A stretch of DNA of 64,000 nucleotides from Wocania_A sp965224845 (GCA_965224845.1 CBDDAJ010000026.1:248001-312000), one strand, 5' to 3'; shown: positions 46,401-55,598, counted from the stretch's first letter. Notes: generated from the letters alone by a model not told the origin. Numbers and translations are program-made.

Positions 46401-48370
46401 ACGGAGCCTGGGATGCTGGTGCGACTTGGAGTAATAGTGCGGATCAAATGACACCAAATTCGCTAAGTTTAGATGGTACTACCATGATGGATTGGAATAT
46501 TGCTGAAATTTCACATGATATTACATCTGGAGACCGCGATATATCATTATTAGGTTTAATTCAAACTGCTGGAATTTTAACAATAGCAGATCCAATTGAT
46601 GCTCAAGATGAAACAAATTCGGGGCAAGCCTTAACCATATCACATTATTTAGAATTAGATGGGACTATAGATTTGAAAGGAGAATCTCAATTAATTCAAA
46701 GTGATGGTAGCGTTATAGATGCCGATAGCGGGGGCTTTTTAGAAAGAGACCAGCAGGGAACTGCAAATGGGTATAATTATAATTACTGGTCATCCTCTGT
46801 TGGTCCAATAACTGGGAATACAAGCACAAGAGGTACAGGGGTTTCATCAACAAATGCCAATTATACTATAGCTGGGGTTTTAAACGATGGAACAGACACC
46901 GATGCGTATCAAGCATTAGATTTTATTGTAGCTCAAAATACTGGAGGAGGACCGCCACCACCACCAGGTACTGCAAAAGAAATTAGTTCATACTGGTTAT
47001 ATAGATTTTATGGCCCTGAAGATGATTATAATTCCTGGGAAAGTATTAACGAAGCGACATCATTAAATACAGGAGAAGGTTTTACTATGAAAGGTACCTC
47101 CGGAGCCGTTGCAATTACAGACCAGCAAAACTATGTATTTAAAGGTCTGCCAAATAATGGAGATATAACGTTAGCATTAAATAAAAATGTAACTGCTCAA
47201 AACCCATCAGGCGATGTTGATCGTTTAATAGGAAATCCGTATCCATCGGCTATTGATGCTACAGAGTTTATTTTAGATCATATGAGTGTTGCCGATGGCG
47301 GAAATAATACCACAGGAACTATCTTTAATGGAGCTTTATATTTTTGGGATCATTTTGGAGAAGAGAATACCCACGAATTACAAGGTTATGTTGGTGGTTA
47401 TGCCACAAGAAATTTAACAGGAGGCGCCGTTGCCATAGCTAATGATGCAAGAATTAATAACAATCTAACCAGTGGGTCGAAAATACCCGGACAATATATT
47501 CCGGTTAATCAAGGCTTTTTTGTTAGTACGGCATTAGATGGGTTTGATGATGAAAATGGGGTGCCTGTAGATATTGTTGATGGAGGAAATATTGTATTTA
47601 AAAATAGTCAACGTGTTTTTGCTGCCGAAGATGGCTCAACATCATCGTTTTTAAAACCTTCAGGAGTGAAAAACAGTATTACAAATAATGCGCATAAAGA
47701 TGATACTCCCAGAATTCGATTAATGTTTGATTCTCCAATGGGATATCACAGACAAATAGTTATAGGAAAGGATGTAAATGCTTCTAATAAGTTCGATTTA
47801 GGATATGATGCTTTTATGATTGATGTGGCTGAAGAAGATATGTATTGGACTTTTAACAAAGGAAAGTTTGTTATTCAAGGTGTTGGAGATTTTGATGACA
47901 CTCAAGAGTTCCCTTTAGGCATACTCATTAAAAATTCTGGTATAGCAAGAATTAAGTTGGATGGTGTTGAAAACTTAAGTACAAATAAAATGCTCTATAT
48001 AAAAGATAATACTACAGGCGAAACTTTTTTAATAAATCATAACCCTTTAGAAATATATTTAGATGCAGGTACTTATAACGATAGATTTTCTTTAGTATTC
48101 AAATCACAATCTTTATCTGTTGACGATCTTGGAATAATAAATAATGTTTCTGTTTATTATGATAAATCGATATCTGAATTAAAAATAATAGGAATAGATT
48201 ACGATGCTGTTTTAGATGTTACATTATATAATATAATAGGGCAAAGCATAAAGTTTATAGACTATACTTCAAACAAAGCATCAAGGAAGATTGAGGTTAA
48301 TACTGGGGCTTATATTGTAAAACTAAATACGATTAAAGGGAGGGTTAATAAAAAAATTATTATTGAATAA
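43487..48370 (+). CDS. Large T9SS-exported multidomain surface protein
   Basis: A 1627-residue secreted protein. After a signal peptide (to about NAQ28) there is a choice-of-anchor-like beta domain (about 30-260; NITSATSNNTDF, SINTNDPDTSPF), a module with concanavalin-like features (about 270-525, ending QKVESYLAVKYGITLG), a LamG-like domain (about 735-880; FTISAWIKC, KWHHTTFVYHSGTILMYVDG) and a C-terminal T9SS sorting domain of type A (VSVYYDKSISELKI to KKIIIE). Short low-complexity linkers occur, including PPPPPG. It is probably exported by the T9SS and attached to the surface as an adhesin or polymer-binding protein. It has a canonical promoter of its own. Confidence 0.85.
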   Translation: MRRLSSLKYPANYFLFLFFIICFAGNAQVMQLEVIGGSVVTQGSTITINAGNALDFTITNIEGSNCKNLKILDIDISNTTDFDISPNNPKRNIKPNGCRGGRKYLDFEIENISPSCVSTSTLVTVKIKNQSDFTFTLQVNSSPEVYVLGGDPLADIAYNNATTTDTNGTFFGVVDEGATVTRRFLIANIGNCPMNITSATSNNTDFTTASPQGIPFVGLPSFFGIYLDVTFVGPVAGTGTQSATISINTNDPDTSPFLLNVSAEMFNENIPGPGGITASFKLWLKSTRGIVTSGSNLTSWLDLGTNGKDANTVSGKEPTYLDTAADNINYNPVVKFENDGGATEQYMYNNDTPISGFYNHDVFIVMMPDATMTSASSRNTIFAGIDSGSAGDITGIGFGNYSTEFTNETLSYNQDVGGSSSFNGDAEINSSYSNAGIINVRNNAAVSPTKQDILYNSNVLTTSNVSDVAFTNISGSDYWIGRNFDIQGSLNGRVAEVFTFSERLSDTDRQKVESYLAVKYGITLGASTEVQKDYINSFDTKVWDVTANSGYNYHVAGIGRDSISDLNQKQSKTINLLNEVCIGLGGLFATNSANPNEFKKDGDFLVWGNNNAAFSGSGTNTVTIASGVTTALTRIDRIWKIVESNENVNGDVETVYISIPSAAFSSFSKLATEEYALIVADNPGFANGDIIDVIPLRSEDGGVNLQTWYDFDGTKYFTFGKTSNLAENHSISIASGDYLVGEFSLNLNVDNFTISAWIKCAANASNRTVMAKGEKLQIRLNTTGNIEVFIDDAVTPKYTSNVDVDDGKWHHTTFVYHSGTILMYVDGVLDKSVQDIVHPSPNFNNYAIGAVYIDKNNIINPLLGEIDEVYVWDLALSQDQIRYLMNQEIERFDVAGTDYVDGKILPQASASNEIDNIPWSNLRVYYDFNSFYGSTVEGLTDDRFFLRLKYLNKTKTIIDDQTTPLPYVSVANGAWDAGATWSNSADQMTPNSLSLDGTTMMDWNIAEISHDITSGDRDISLLGLIQTAGILTIADPIDAQDETNSGQALTISHYLELDGTIDLKGESQLIQSDGSVIDADSGGFLERDQQGTANGYNYNYWSSSVGPITGNTSTRGTGVSSTNANYTIAGVLNDGTDTDAYQALDFIVAQNTGGGPPPPPGTAKEISSYWLYRFYGPEDDYNSWESINEATSLNTGEGFTMKGTSGAVAITDQQNYVFKGLPNNGDITLALNKNVTAQNPSGDVDRLIGNPYPSAIDATEFILDHMSVADGGNNTTGTIFNGALYFWDHFGEENTHELQGYVGGYATRNLTGGAVAIANDARINNNLTSGSKIPGQYIPVNQGFFVSTALDGFDDENGVPVDIVDGGNIVFKNSQRVFAAEDGSTSSFLKPSGVKNSITNNAHKDDTPRIRLMFDSPMGYHRQIVIGKDVNASNKFDLGYDAFMIDVAEEDMYWTFNKGKFVIQGVGDFDDTQEFPLGILIKNSGIARIKLDGVENLSTNKMLYIKDNTTGETFLINHNPLEIYLDAGTYNDRFSLVFKSQSLSVDDLGIINNVSVYYDKSISELKIIGIDYDAVLDVTLYNIIGQSIKFIDYTSNKASRKIEVNTGAYIVKLNTIKGRVNKKIIIE

Positions 48371-48382
48371 TTGCATTTTAAA

Positions 48383-48925
48383 TTACACCATTAGTTCGGC
48401 AAAAGGCTTTACTACAATCTTTCCTTTAGTAGGAATCATATTTTGCCAAACCCAGTTATAATGATCAATTACTTTTTTTGCATTAAGGTTAGGTCTATCA
48501 CCCGTAGTATGCCCGTCTTCAACAATAGTAATGTTATAATCTTTAGTTATAGCTGATTGTATGGTAGATTCTACACAAAAATCGGTAGCACAACCCGTAA
48601 TATACAATTCATCAATGTTCAATTCAATAAGAGTTTGCTGAACCTGAGATTTATAAAAAACATCATTAGCATACTTATTTATAAAGACATCAGTAGGCGC
48701 CTTTTTTAAATCATCTAATAATTCCCACTCGTTAGTATTAGGTATAAATTCATTCATGGCAGTACCATCATGCTGAATAAAAATAACCGGTAACCCTGTT
48801 TCTCTAAATTGTTTGGCAAGTGCATTAATTCTGCTTACAACACCAGTTGTATCAAATCGAGGTGTTTTTGGTGTGAAAGACCCTTTTTGCATATCAATTA
48901 TTAAGAGTGCTTTTTTTGATATCAT
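48383..48925 (-). CDS. Isochorismatase-family cysteine hydrolase
   Basis: A 180-residue cytoplasmic hydrolase of the isochorismatase fold. The catalytic triad is visible as D11 in LLIIDMQKG, K83 region (FINKYANDVF) and the cysteine in ITGCATDFCVEST. Family members act on isochorismate, nicotinamide, carbamoyl or similar groups; the substrate cannot be told from the sequence. It converges with the large T9SS gene. Confidence 0.88.
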   Translation of the reverse strand: MISKKALLIIDMQKGSFTPKTPRFDTTGVVSRINALAKQFRETGLPVIFIQHDGTAMNEFIPNTNEWELLDDLKKAPTDVFINKYANDVFYKSQVQQTLIELNIDELYITGCATDFCVESTIQSAITKDYNITIVEDGHTTGDRPNLNAKKVIDHYNWVWQNMIPTKGKIVVKPFAELMV

Positions 48926-48940
48926 GAATTTATAGTTTTT

Positions 48941-49507
48941 TTATTTGATAATTTCAATACTCATATTTTTATAAACGACTTCGTATAGGTCATTTATATC
49001 ATCATTAGATAATGAAATACAGCCCCAGGTCCAATTTTGTTTCTCAGAAATTACATTAGAACTATTATTTGGAACACCATGAATTCCTATCTCCCCGCCA
49101 ATTTTAGCATTTTGGCTTATACGATTTTCTAGTTTAGCTTTCTTATGTTTTTTCCATGAATCGTCTGTAGGGTAATTAATCCATATAAATTTAGACCAGG
49201 CTTTATGCGGATATAGAGCTCTTACTTTAAATTGACCCTCAGGAGTGCATCTATCTCCCTCCATCAATTTGTCATCAATTGGATTTGTTCCAAATACAGA
49301 TTCATATGCTCTAATCACTTTAGAATTTGATACCACATATAATTTATAATCACTTTTGTCAATTAAAATTTTTAAATCTGTTTTATCTAAATTTAAAGAG
49401 TCAATTAAAGTAATTAAAGGTGTTCTTGAATTGTTGTTGGATTCTGTATTGGATTTACAACAAATTAGAGTTAAGAATATTAACCAAAACATTATGTATT
49501 TCTTCAT
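48941..49507 (-). CDS. L,D-transpeptidase (YkuD) lipoprotein
   Basis: A 188-residue protein with a lipoprotein signal (LTLICC) and a YkuD catalytic domain: IGIHGVPNN followed by NWTWGCISLSNDDI, containing the His and the nucleophilic Cys. Members form 3-3 cross-links in peptidoglycan, or attach or release lipoproteins. The location is inner or outer membrane, facing the periplasm. It is preceded by the ECF sigma gene on the same strand at a 42-base distance. Confidence 0.86.
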   Translation of the reverse strand: MKKYIMFWLIFLTLICCKSNTESNNNSRTPLITLIDSLNLDKTDLKILIDKSDYKLYVVSNSKVIRAYESVFGTNPIDDKLMEGDRCTPEGQFKVRALYPHKAWSKFIWINYPTDDSWKKHKKAKLENRISQNAKIGGEIGIHGVPNNSSNVISEKQNWTWGCISLSNDDINDLYEVVYKNMSIEIIK

Positions 49508-49549
49508 CTATATTACTAGGCTAAGTATTTGATTATAAACTTACAAAGT

Positions 49550-50803
49550 TCAACCATTTTTTTTACTCAAAAGCATGGTTTTCTTTTTTAATAAGTACTC
49601 TTTTTCTAATTGATTACTTACGGTGTTCAGAGCCAAATTAATATGTTTAAGGGCCTTGTCAATATGGTTAATAGCGGCATAATAGTCAGATTTAGCACCG
49701 TAATATAAATAACTCCGCTGTTCAAAGTCTTCTGGCTTAATATCGTCTAAATATGTTTTAGCTATGTTGTAATTCTGGTTTTGCATGCATACTACGGCCA
49801 TGGTTAATACATGAACAGGCATAGGCTGCAAAGTGTTTAAGCATTGGTACCAATAATGGATTTTATCCCAATTTGTGTCTTCAAAACTTCTGGCTCGTAA
49901 ATGCTCTGCAGCAATTGCAGCTTCGTAATGATAACAAGAGAATTCAGTTTGTTCAGCTACAGCTTTATTCATCATGGTGTTTCCTAATTTAATAAGTGGA
50001 AAATACCATTGAGTTCTGTCCTGGTTTTTTAAATCTAAAAGTTCGTTTTCTGCATTGGTTTTAGTATCTAGTCGCGCTGAATGAAAGCACATTAAAGCAC
50101 ATAAAGCATAAGCTTCGGGAGTTCTGGTAAGCTTATTTTTTAAAAGCATTTGAGTTAAACGCATGGCCTCTCCGCACAATTCTTTTCTTATAAGTATATC
50201 GCGCTTATTGGAATGAAAACCTTCATTAAAGATTAGATATAACACTTCCATAACGCTTTCTAAACGAGGAGCAAGTAATTTGCCTTGAGGGATTTTAAAT
50301 TTTAATTGCGATTCTTTAATGGCTTTTCGTGCTCTTAAGAGTCGCTTTTTAATGGTGTCTTCTTTGGTGAGTAGGGCCGATGATATTTCCTTTATACTAA
50401 AACCAGAAACGGTTTTTAAGGCAAAAGAAATCCGGTCTCTTGAATCTAGCTTAGGATGGCAAGCGGTAAAAATCATACGTAATTGCGCATCTTCAATTTC
50501 AGAATCTAAAAAGAGCTCGTTTAAGGCAATAGCGTCCGTTCCCTGATTGATATTTGGAAGGTTTTTTTTTGCTGTTTTTAGTTTTCTGAAAATATCTAAA
50601 ACTCTGTTTTTTGCTGCTTGAGTTAGCCATGCTTCGGGATGGTCGGGCTGTTTGGTTCGCCAGCTAATACTTGCCTTTATAAAAGTGTCTTGTACAGCAT
50701 CTTCAATAATATCAAGGTGCTTAAGGCCAAAAATTCGGGTCAATACAGAAACCATCTTTCCACTGTGATAGCGGAAAAGATGGTCGATGAGTTTTTGTTC
50801 CAT
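49550..50803 (-). CDS. ECF sigma factor of the ECF42 type with C-terminal extension
   Basis: A 417-residue sigma factor. Region 2 (HLDIIEDAVQDTFIKASISW, PEAWLTQAAKNRVLD) and region 4 (SGFSIKEISSALLTKEDTIKKRLLRARKAI) are followed by a long C-terminal domain (about 190-417) with TPR-like helices. This structure and a DGPF/YciI partner directly upstream define the ECF42 group, which lacks an anti-sigma factor; the C-terminal domain is needed for activity in studied members. It starts six bases after the partner gene stop. Confidence 0.9.
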   Translation of the reverse strand: MEQKLIDHLFRYHSGKMVSVLTRIFGLKHLDIIEDAVQDTFIKASISWRTKQPDHPEAWLTQAAKNRVLDIFRKLKTAKKNLPNINQGTDAIALNELFLDSEIEDAQLRMIFTACHPKLDSRDRISFALKTVSGFSIKEISSALLTKEDTIKKRLLRARKAIKESQLKFKIPQGKLLAPRLESVMEVLYLIFNEGFHSNKRDILIRKELCGEAMRLTQMLLKNKLTRTPEAYALCALMCFHSARLDTKTNAENELLDLKNQDRTQWYFPLIKLGNTMMNKAVAEQTEFSCYHYEAAIAAEHLRARSFEDTNWDKIHYWYQCLNTLQPMPVHVLTMAVVCMQNQNYNIAKTYLDDIKPEDFEQRSYLYYGAKSDYYAAINHIDKALKHINLALNTVSNQLEKEYLLKKKTMLLSKKNG

Positions 50804-50809
50804 TATTGA

Positions 50810-51157
50810 TTATTGGTCAAAAACCATAATTTCACGAATTTCTACAGTACCCCCTAAATCGTAATCAGGATAGTCTTCTGCAATTTTTTGTACATCATCA
50901 AAGCCATTGGCTTTAACAATATAGTAGCCACCAACAATTTCTTTAACTTCTGCCGATGTTAAATCGGTTACCGTTCTGTTTGCCCCCACAACACGACGTA
51001 TTTGTGGGGTTAATGCGTTACCATGGCTAACGATACCAGCTTGAGTCATTTTATCATTCCATGCAAACCACTTACCCATTCTGCCCTGAAGCTCTTCAGG
51101 GGAAAGCCCTAATTCGGTGTAATCTGCTCCAAGAAAAATCATCATAAATTCTTTCAT
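50810..51157 (-). CDS. YciI/DGPF-domain protein, partner of the ECF42 sigma factor
   Basis: A 115-residue YCII-related protein with the conserved WFAWNDKM, HGNALTP and GGYYIVKANGFDDVQKIAEDYP features. The DGPF family is typically encoded beside ECF42 sigma factors and is their target; the enzyme activity is not known. It is the first gene of the operon and follows a promoter that fits the ECF42 pattern. Confidence 0.88.
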   Translation of the reverse strand: MKEFMMIFLGADYTELGLSPEELQGRMGKWFAWNDKMTQAGIVSHGNALTPQIRRVVGANRTVTDLTSAEVKEIVGGYYIVKANGFDDVQKIAEDYPDYDLGGTVEIREIMVFDQ

Positions 51158-51188
51158 AATTATATATTTTTAAAGTTTATATAGTTAA

Positions 51189-51216
51189 GACGTTTATTAA
51201 ACTAAAATAGGGGACA
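51189..51216 (-). promoter_or_regulatory. Predicted ECF42-dependent promoter
   Basis: On the - strand TGTCCC (51216-51211) and CGTC (51192-51189) are 18 bases apart. This resembles the TGTCGA / CG(A/T)C promoters described for ECF42 sigma factors. The -10 element lies 31 bases before the ATG of the DGPF gene. Confidence 0.45.
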
Positions 51217-51422
51217 CGTTTGTCAAATTTAATAAATTCTTACTCGATAATCGAGATTTAAATGCTCCGAAGCTTGCTGCGAAATTTTTAATCCCTATTG
51301 TTTATGAATGACTCGCAAGCTAACTCCAAGGTAATTAATTTAGGAAAGAACCTGTATGAATGATTTAAGATGTTTGTTTAACATTTTTGTGTGTGATGAC
51401 AGCGAATTTTAGAGTTAAAACC

Positions 51423-51466
51423 ATATCAAATAAGAGTACCATAATCCCAATACTCTTATTTGATAT
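51423..51466. repeat. Perfect 16-bp inverted repeat in a gene-free region
   Basis: Arms ATATCAAATAAGAGTA (51423-51438) and TACTCTTATTTGATAT (51451-51466) pair perfectly around a 12-base loop. It lies in the 516-bp gap 51158-51673 between the ECF42 operon and the ELWxxDG protein gene. The T tract that follows (51478-51487) is 11 bases away, so it is only weakly terminator-like. The rest of the gap shows no gene. Confidence 0.6.
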
Positions 51467-51673
51467 GCTATAAGGCTTTTTAATTTTTTATGACTTTGAT
51501 GGTTATAGAGAAGGATAATACATTTATAAGATGCCTGATGTGCCAGGTAGAAGACATGGAACTACACCTGTAATAATATGTCAAAATGTTATAGTTAAGT
51601 TAAGGCTGTTCAATCTAAATAAACCCAATCGTTGGAACTAAATGGACTATCACCATCTAAAGTGCGAAAGAGA

Positions 51674-53251
51674 TTAGTCTTTAATAATCTTTTTGCTAAC
51701 TATTCCTTTATCGGTAAGTACTTGTAAAAAGTAAATGCCTTTTGATAAATTTGATACATCTATAGTATTATTAGAAGTTAAGTTAAAATTGATAGTTTTA
51801 CCTAATACATCTGCAATACGCATAGATTTGATAACTGCATCAGCACTTTTTATATGAAGGTGTGAATTTACTGGATTAGGATAGATAGAAATATTTTGGT
51901 TTAATTCATTACTCTCAATTCCTAACGAAGCATTGTCTATTTTCCATAGTTCTTTCCCATTTGTTCCGTTTGTGGCACTAAAGAATAGGTTGGAATTAAA
52001 CACTGTAAAATCGGAAGGGTTAGAGCATATATTTAGGGGAGTAACTGTAGTGCCATCGTATTTGTGTAAAATCCAACCATCAGTTTCGTGTTCTGCTGCA
52101 AAATAAAGATTAGAACCAAACACTGTAAAATAGGCAGGATCAGAATCGTTAGCTCCGGGATTAATATCTGCAACCATGGTTGCAGAGGTTCCATCATATT
52201 TCCATAATTCCGTTCCGTTTCCATCACTATATGCACTAAAGTAAAGCTCAGAATTAAAAACAGTAAGTTCAGAAGGGTAACTGTCTCCAGCTGAAGCAAT
52301 ATTTTGAACTAATGTAGCAGATGTGCCATCATATTTCCAAAGTTCTGAACCATTAGTTCCATCACTTGCTCGAAAGTAAAGTTCAGAATTAAAAATAGTT
52401 AGTTCATCTGGGCTTGAACTTCCAGAGCCTGGATTAATATCTTGAACTAATGTAGCAGATGTACCGTCATATTTCCAAAGCTCAAGACCATCATATGTGC
52501 CATTAGCTGAAAAATAAAGATTACCTGCATATATAGTAAAATTATAAGGAAAGAAGTTTCCTGCGCCGCCGTTTACCAGGTTTAAATCTTCAACCATTGC
52601 TGCTGTGGTTCCGTCATATTTCCATAATTCAAATCCGTTTGTTCCATTATCCGCAGTAAAAAAAAGTTCAGAGTTAAAAACAGTAAAGAATCTAGGGCTG
52701 GAATTTCCCGAGCCAGGGTTAATATCTTGAATTAAGGTAGCTGTAGTGCCATCATATTCAAAAAACTCCCTGCCACTAGTGGCATTATTGGCCTCAAAAT
52801 AAAGCTTGGAATTAAAAACAGTTAAATATTTAGGGTCAGAGTGTCCAGAGCCTGGGTTAATGTCGATTAGTGTCGTTGTTGTACCGTCATATTTCCAAAG
52901 CTCTCTACCATTAGTTCCATCATTTGCTGTAAAGTAAAGGATGTTGCCAATTATGGTAAAGTCACTAGGGCTAGAATGAGATGTGGGATTAATATTTTGT
53001 ACCAAAGTAGCTGTTGTACCATCGTACTTCCAAAGTTCTTGACCGTTTGTCCCATCATTCGCTTCAAAATATAAATCTCCTGCAAAAACTTTTAAATCTG
53101 ATGGCGAAGAGCTACTTGCACCTGGATTAATATCTTGTTCTAAAGTTTGAGCAAAAGCCCCAAAGGTTAGACAGGTTAGTGTGATGAATGCTATTTTTTT
53201 TATTTTATAATGTAAATGAGGGAAAATCGAGAATGGTAGTTTTGTTTTCAT
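51674..53251 (-). CDS. T9SS-exported ELWxxDG-repeat protein
   Basis: A 525-residue secreted protein. After a signal peptide (KKIAFITLTCLTFGAFA) come nine repeats of about 45 residues, each with a core ELWKYDGT or close variant followed by ATLVQDINPG. Repeats 3 and 8 are altered (REFFEYDG, WILHKYDG), and the last is ELWKIDN. A C-terminal T9SS type A sorting domain follows (ISIYPNPVNSHLHIKS to KKIIKD). Such repeats form beta-propeller-like folds; the ligand is unknown. Confidence 0.86.
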   Translation of the reverse strand: MKTKLPFSIFPHLHYKIKKIAFITLTCLTFGAFAQTLEQDINPGASSSSPSDLKVFAGDLYFEANDGTNGQELWKYDGTTATLVQNINPTSHSSPSDFTIIGNILYFTANDGTNGRELWKYDGTTTTLIDINPGSGHSDPKYLTVFNSKLYFEANNATSGREFFEYDGTTATLIQDINPGSGNSSPRFFTVFNSELFFTADNGTNGFELWKYDGTTAAMVEDLNLVNGGAGNFFPYNFTIYAGNLYFSANGTYDGLELWKYDGTSATLVQDINPGSGSSSPDELTIFNSELYFRASDGTNGSELWKYDGTSATLVQNIASAGDSYPSELTVFNSELYFSAYSDGNGTELWKYDGTSATMVADINPGANDSDPAYFTVFGSNLYFAAEHETDGWILHKYDGTTVTPLNICSNPSDFTVFNSNLFFSATNGTNGKELWKIDNASLGIESNELNQNISIYPNPVNSHLHIKSADAVIKSMRIADVLGKTINFNLTSNNTIDVSNLSKGIYFLQVLTDKGIVSKKIIKD

Positions 53252-53398
53252 AAATTTTATTTTGATTATTATAGGTTAATATTGAGCGGCTAAAATAGTA
53301 GCCTCTTTGGTGAATATTTATCCAATAAATGGCAATATTGATTCATAATTATTCAAAATTGATTCAGAAAACGCAAAATTGATTTTTAGCTAGTCTAA

Positions 53399-55480
53399 AT
53401 GTTTATTTTAGCATTAAAAACACCTTTTAAATTAATGGTTGTAAAGATTGTTGAAGACATTATAAATAGCGGAGCTGTTGATAATGCTGAAAGCCCAGAG
53501 CTAAAAAAAATCAAGCTATTTAATATTTTTTGTTTGATCTGGGGAAGTATAACACTTTTTTTTATTTTTAAGTACTTAACCAATTTACCTATAAGGCCTA
53601 TATTTTATCTGCACTTAAGTTTTTTTTGTTTAGTGATTACTGCATTTATATGTCATAAAAAACGCAAGTACACCTTGGCATATACCATATTTATAACAGG
53701 CTTGTTTTTAAATAGTATTGTTTTCAGTCAAATTATGTTTAAAAATAAACTTATGGAATTTTATATGGTACTTCCATATTCAGCTGTATTAATATTGGTA
53801 GATAATAAATGGATTAACAGGGGGGTATTTATAGCCTCGTATTTGGGTTTTGTACTGCCAAATATGTTCCTGAATAATTCAGATATAGACTTTACAGAAC
53901 CCCATTTATCTATATTCTTTTTTGTTGTTACGGGTACAGTGTATTATTTTAAAACACTGAATCAAAAAAATGAAAAGGCTTTATTGGAAAGTAAAAAAGA
54001 AGTAGAAGAAATTAATAAATTTCAAGCGCAGTTTTTTACTAATATCAGTCACGAAATTCGAACGCCCTTAACTTTAATTAGTGGGTATAATGAGCAAATA
54101 GAAAACCAGCCTAAAAGTTATAGTGTTAATACATTAAACATAAAAAAACAAACTCAAGTTATTAAGGCTATTGTAGATGATGTATTAGACTTGTCTAAAA
54201 TGGAAACAGGGCATCTTAAACTGCATGCAAAACACCATAGCTTGAACGCGCTCTTAAAGCGATTGTATGAAACTCATCAAATATCTTTTGAAAATAAGGG
54301 CATTTATTTGGTTTTTACTCCTCTGGAACGGGATGTGTCTGTTTTTATAGATGTATTTTTTATTGAGCGCGCTTTAAGTAATTTATTAAATAATGCGTTA
54401 AAGTTTACTGATGCATCAAAAACAGTTATTATAACTGTTTCTGTAGTAAGTCACAGTGCCATTATCCAAATTATAGATCAAGGTATAGGTATTGCCACTA
54501 ACGATCAGCTCCTTATTTTTAATCGTTTTTACCAAGTTAATAACAGTATTAACAAGTCTGGAGGTAGTGGTATTGGTTTGGCTTTTACTAAAGAAATTAT
54601 TGAGCTGTCAGGAGGGCATATATCTGTTGAAAGCAAATTGGATTTTGGTAGTACGTTTACGGTTAAATTTCCTTGTACAGCTATAGCAGACTCCATTTTA
54701 GAAACGTCTTCTAAACGAGATAAGGTAAATAACATTTTTCATACAGATAAGACATTCGGAACAGATACTAAAACTATTTTGGTTGTTGAAGACCATCTGG
54801 AAATGCAGAAATTTATATGTGATACGTTACTCGGCTTTAATTGTTGGGTTGCTAACAATGGAATTGAGGCTTTAGAAAAAATAAAATCCCAACATTTTGA
54901 TTTGATTATAACTGATTATATGATGCCTAAAATGGATGGTTATACTTTAATTAAAAACCTTAAAGAGAAGCATCCATTGTTGCCTGTTATAATGTTAACA
55001 GCACGTACAGAACAACAAACTAAAGTAAATGTTCTGCAATATGGCGTAAACGATTATATTACGAAACCTTTTGATATTAATGAGCTTAGCGTCCGGGTAA
55101 ATAACATTTTAAAAAACCAAGAAAATAGAATGCGCTTTATTGAAGAAAAGCGCATTGTTCTATCTAAAAAAGAATCTGAGCAAATATTAAAAATAAAGGC
55201 ATTTGTTCAGCATAATTTAAGTGTTGATTTTAAAACTGAGGATATCACCGAGGGTTTACACATTTCAAAAAGCAGCTTACAACGTATTATTAAATCTGAA
55301 ACAGGTTTAACGATAAATCAGTTAATTAAGGAAATAAAGTTAACCAATGCCCGTACTTTAATAGAAAATAATGAGGTTCAATCCATTAAGGAGGTAGCTT
55401 ATAATGTTGGCTTTTCCAATGCGTCGTACTTTAGTAATCAGTATTATGAGCGATTTGGTTGTAAACCTTTTAAGAATTAA
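53399..55480 (+). CDS. Hybrid histidine kinase / response regulator / AraC-type regulator
   Basis: A 693-residue one-protein phosphorelay. About six N-terminal membrane segments (residues 40-190) without a periplasmic sensor domain, HisKA with NISHEIRTPLTLISG (H218), HATPase_c (NNALKFTDAS, DQGIGIA, GSGIGLAF), a receiver (D506 in LIITDYMMPKMDG) and an AraC HTH (SIKEVAYNVGFSNASYFSNQYYERFG). It differs from polysaccharide-utilisation HTCS proteins in lacking the large periplasmic propeller. The start is ATG 53399 or ATG 53435. The ligand is likely sensed in or near the membrane. Confidence 0.9.
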   Translation: MFILALKTPFKLMVVKIVEDIINSGAVDNAESPELKKIKLFNIFCLIWGSITLFFIFKYLTNLPIRPIFYLHLSFFCLVITAFICHKKRKYTLAYTIFITGLFLNSIVFSQIMFKNKLMEFYMVLPYSAVLILVDNKWINRGVFIASYLGFVLPNMFLNNSDIDFTEPHLSIFFFVVTGTVYYFKTLNQKNEKALLESKKEVEEINKFQAQFFTNISHEIRTPLTLISGYNEQIENQPKSYSVNTLNIKKQTQVIKAIVDDVLDLSKMETGHLKLHAKHHSLNALLKRLYETHQISFENKGIYLVFTPLERDVSVFIDVFFIERALSNLLNNALKFTDASKTVIITVSVVSHSAIIQIIDQGIGIATNDQLLIFNRFYQVNNSINKSGGSGIGLAFTKEIIELSGGHISVESKLDFGSTFTVKFPCTAIADSILETSSKRDKVNNIFHTDKTFGTDTKTILVVEDHLEMQKFICDTLLGFNCWVANNGIEALEKIKSQHFDLIITDYMMPKMDGYTLIKNLKEKHPLLPVIMLTARTEQQTKVNVLQYGVNDYITKPFDINELSVRVNNILKNQENRMRFIEEKRIVLSKKESEQILKIKAFVQHNLSVDFKTEDITEGLHISKSSLQRIIKSETGLTINQLIKEIKLTNARTLIENNEVQSIKEVAYNVGFSNASYFSNQYYERFGCKPFKN

Positions 55481-55598
55481 TCAAAAAGAATTCCTCGGCG
55501 TTTTACGTTTGGGTTTCCGTTGAAATTTTTGTTCCTGTGAAATTGCGATTAATTGTATATGCATCTTACAAAACGTTTTGTCACCCTATTTCTTACAT

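Noticed and set aside
49020..49060. L,D-transpeptidase motif WTWGCISL seen as lacking a catalytic residue
   Set aside because: The His-Cys pair is present; variation next to the Cys is common in the ErfK/YkuD family.
51900..53150. Regularly spaced direct repeats that resemble an array at nucleotide level
   Set aside because: The period of about 130 bases is the codon repeat of the ELWxxDG protein; there are no CRISPR spacers.
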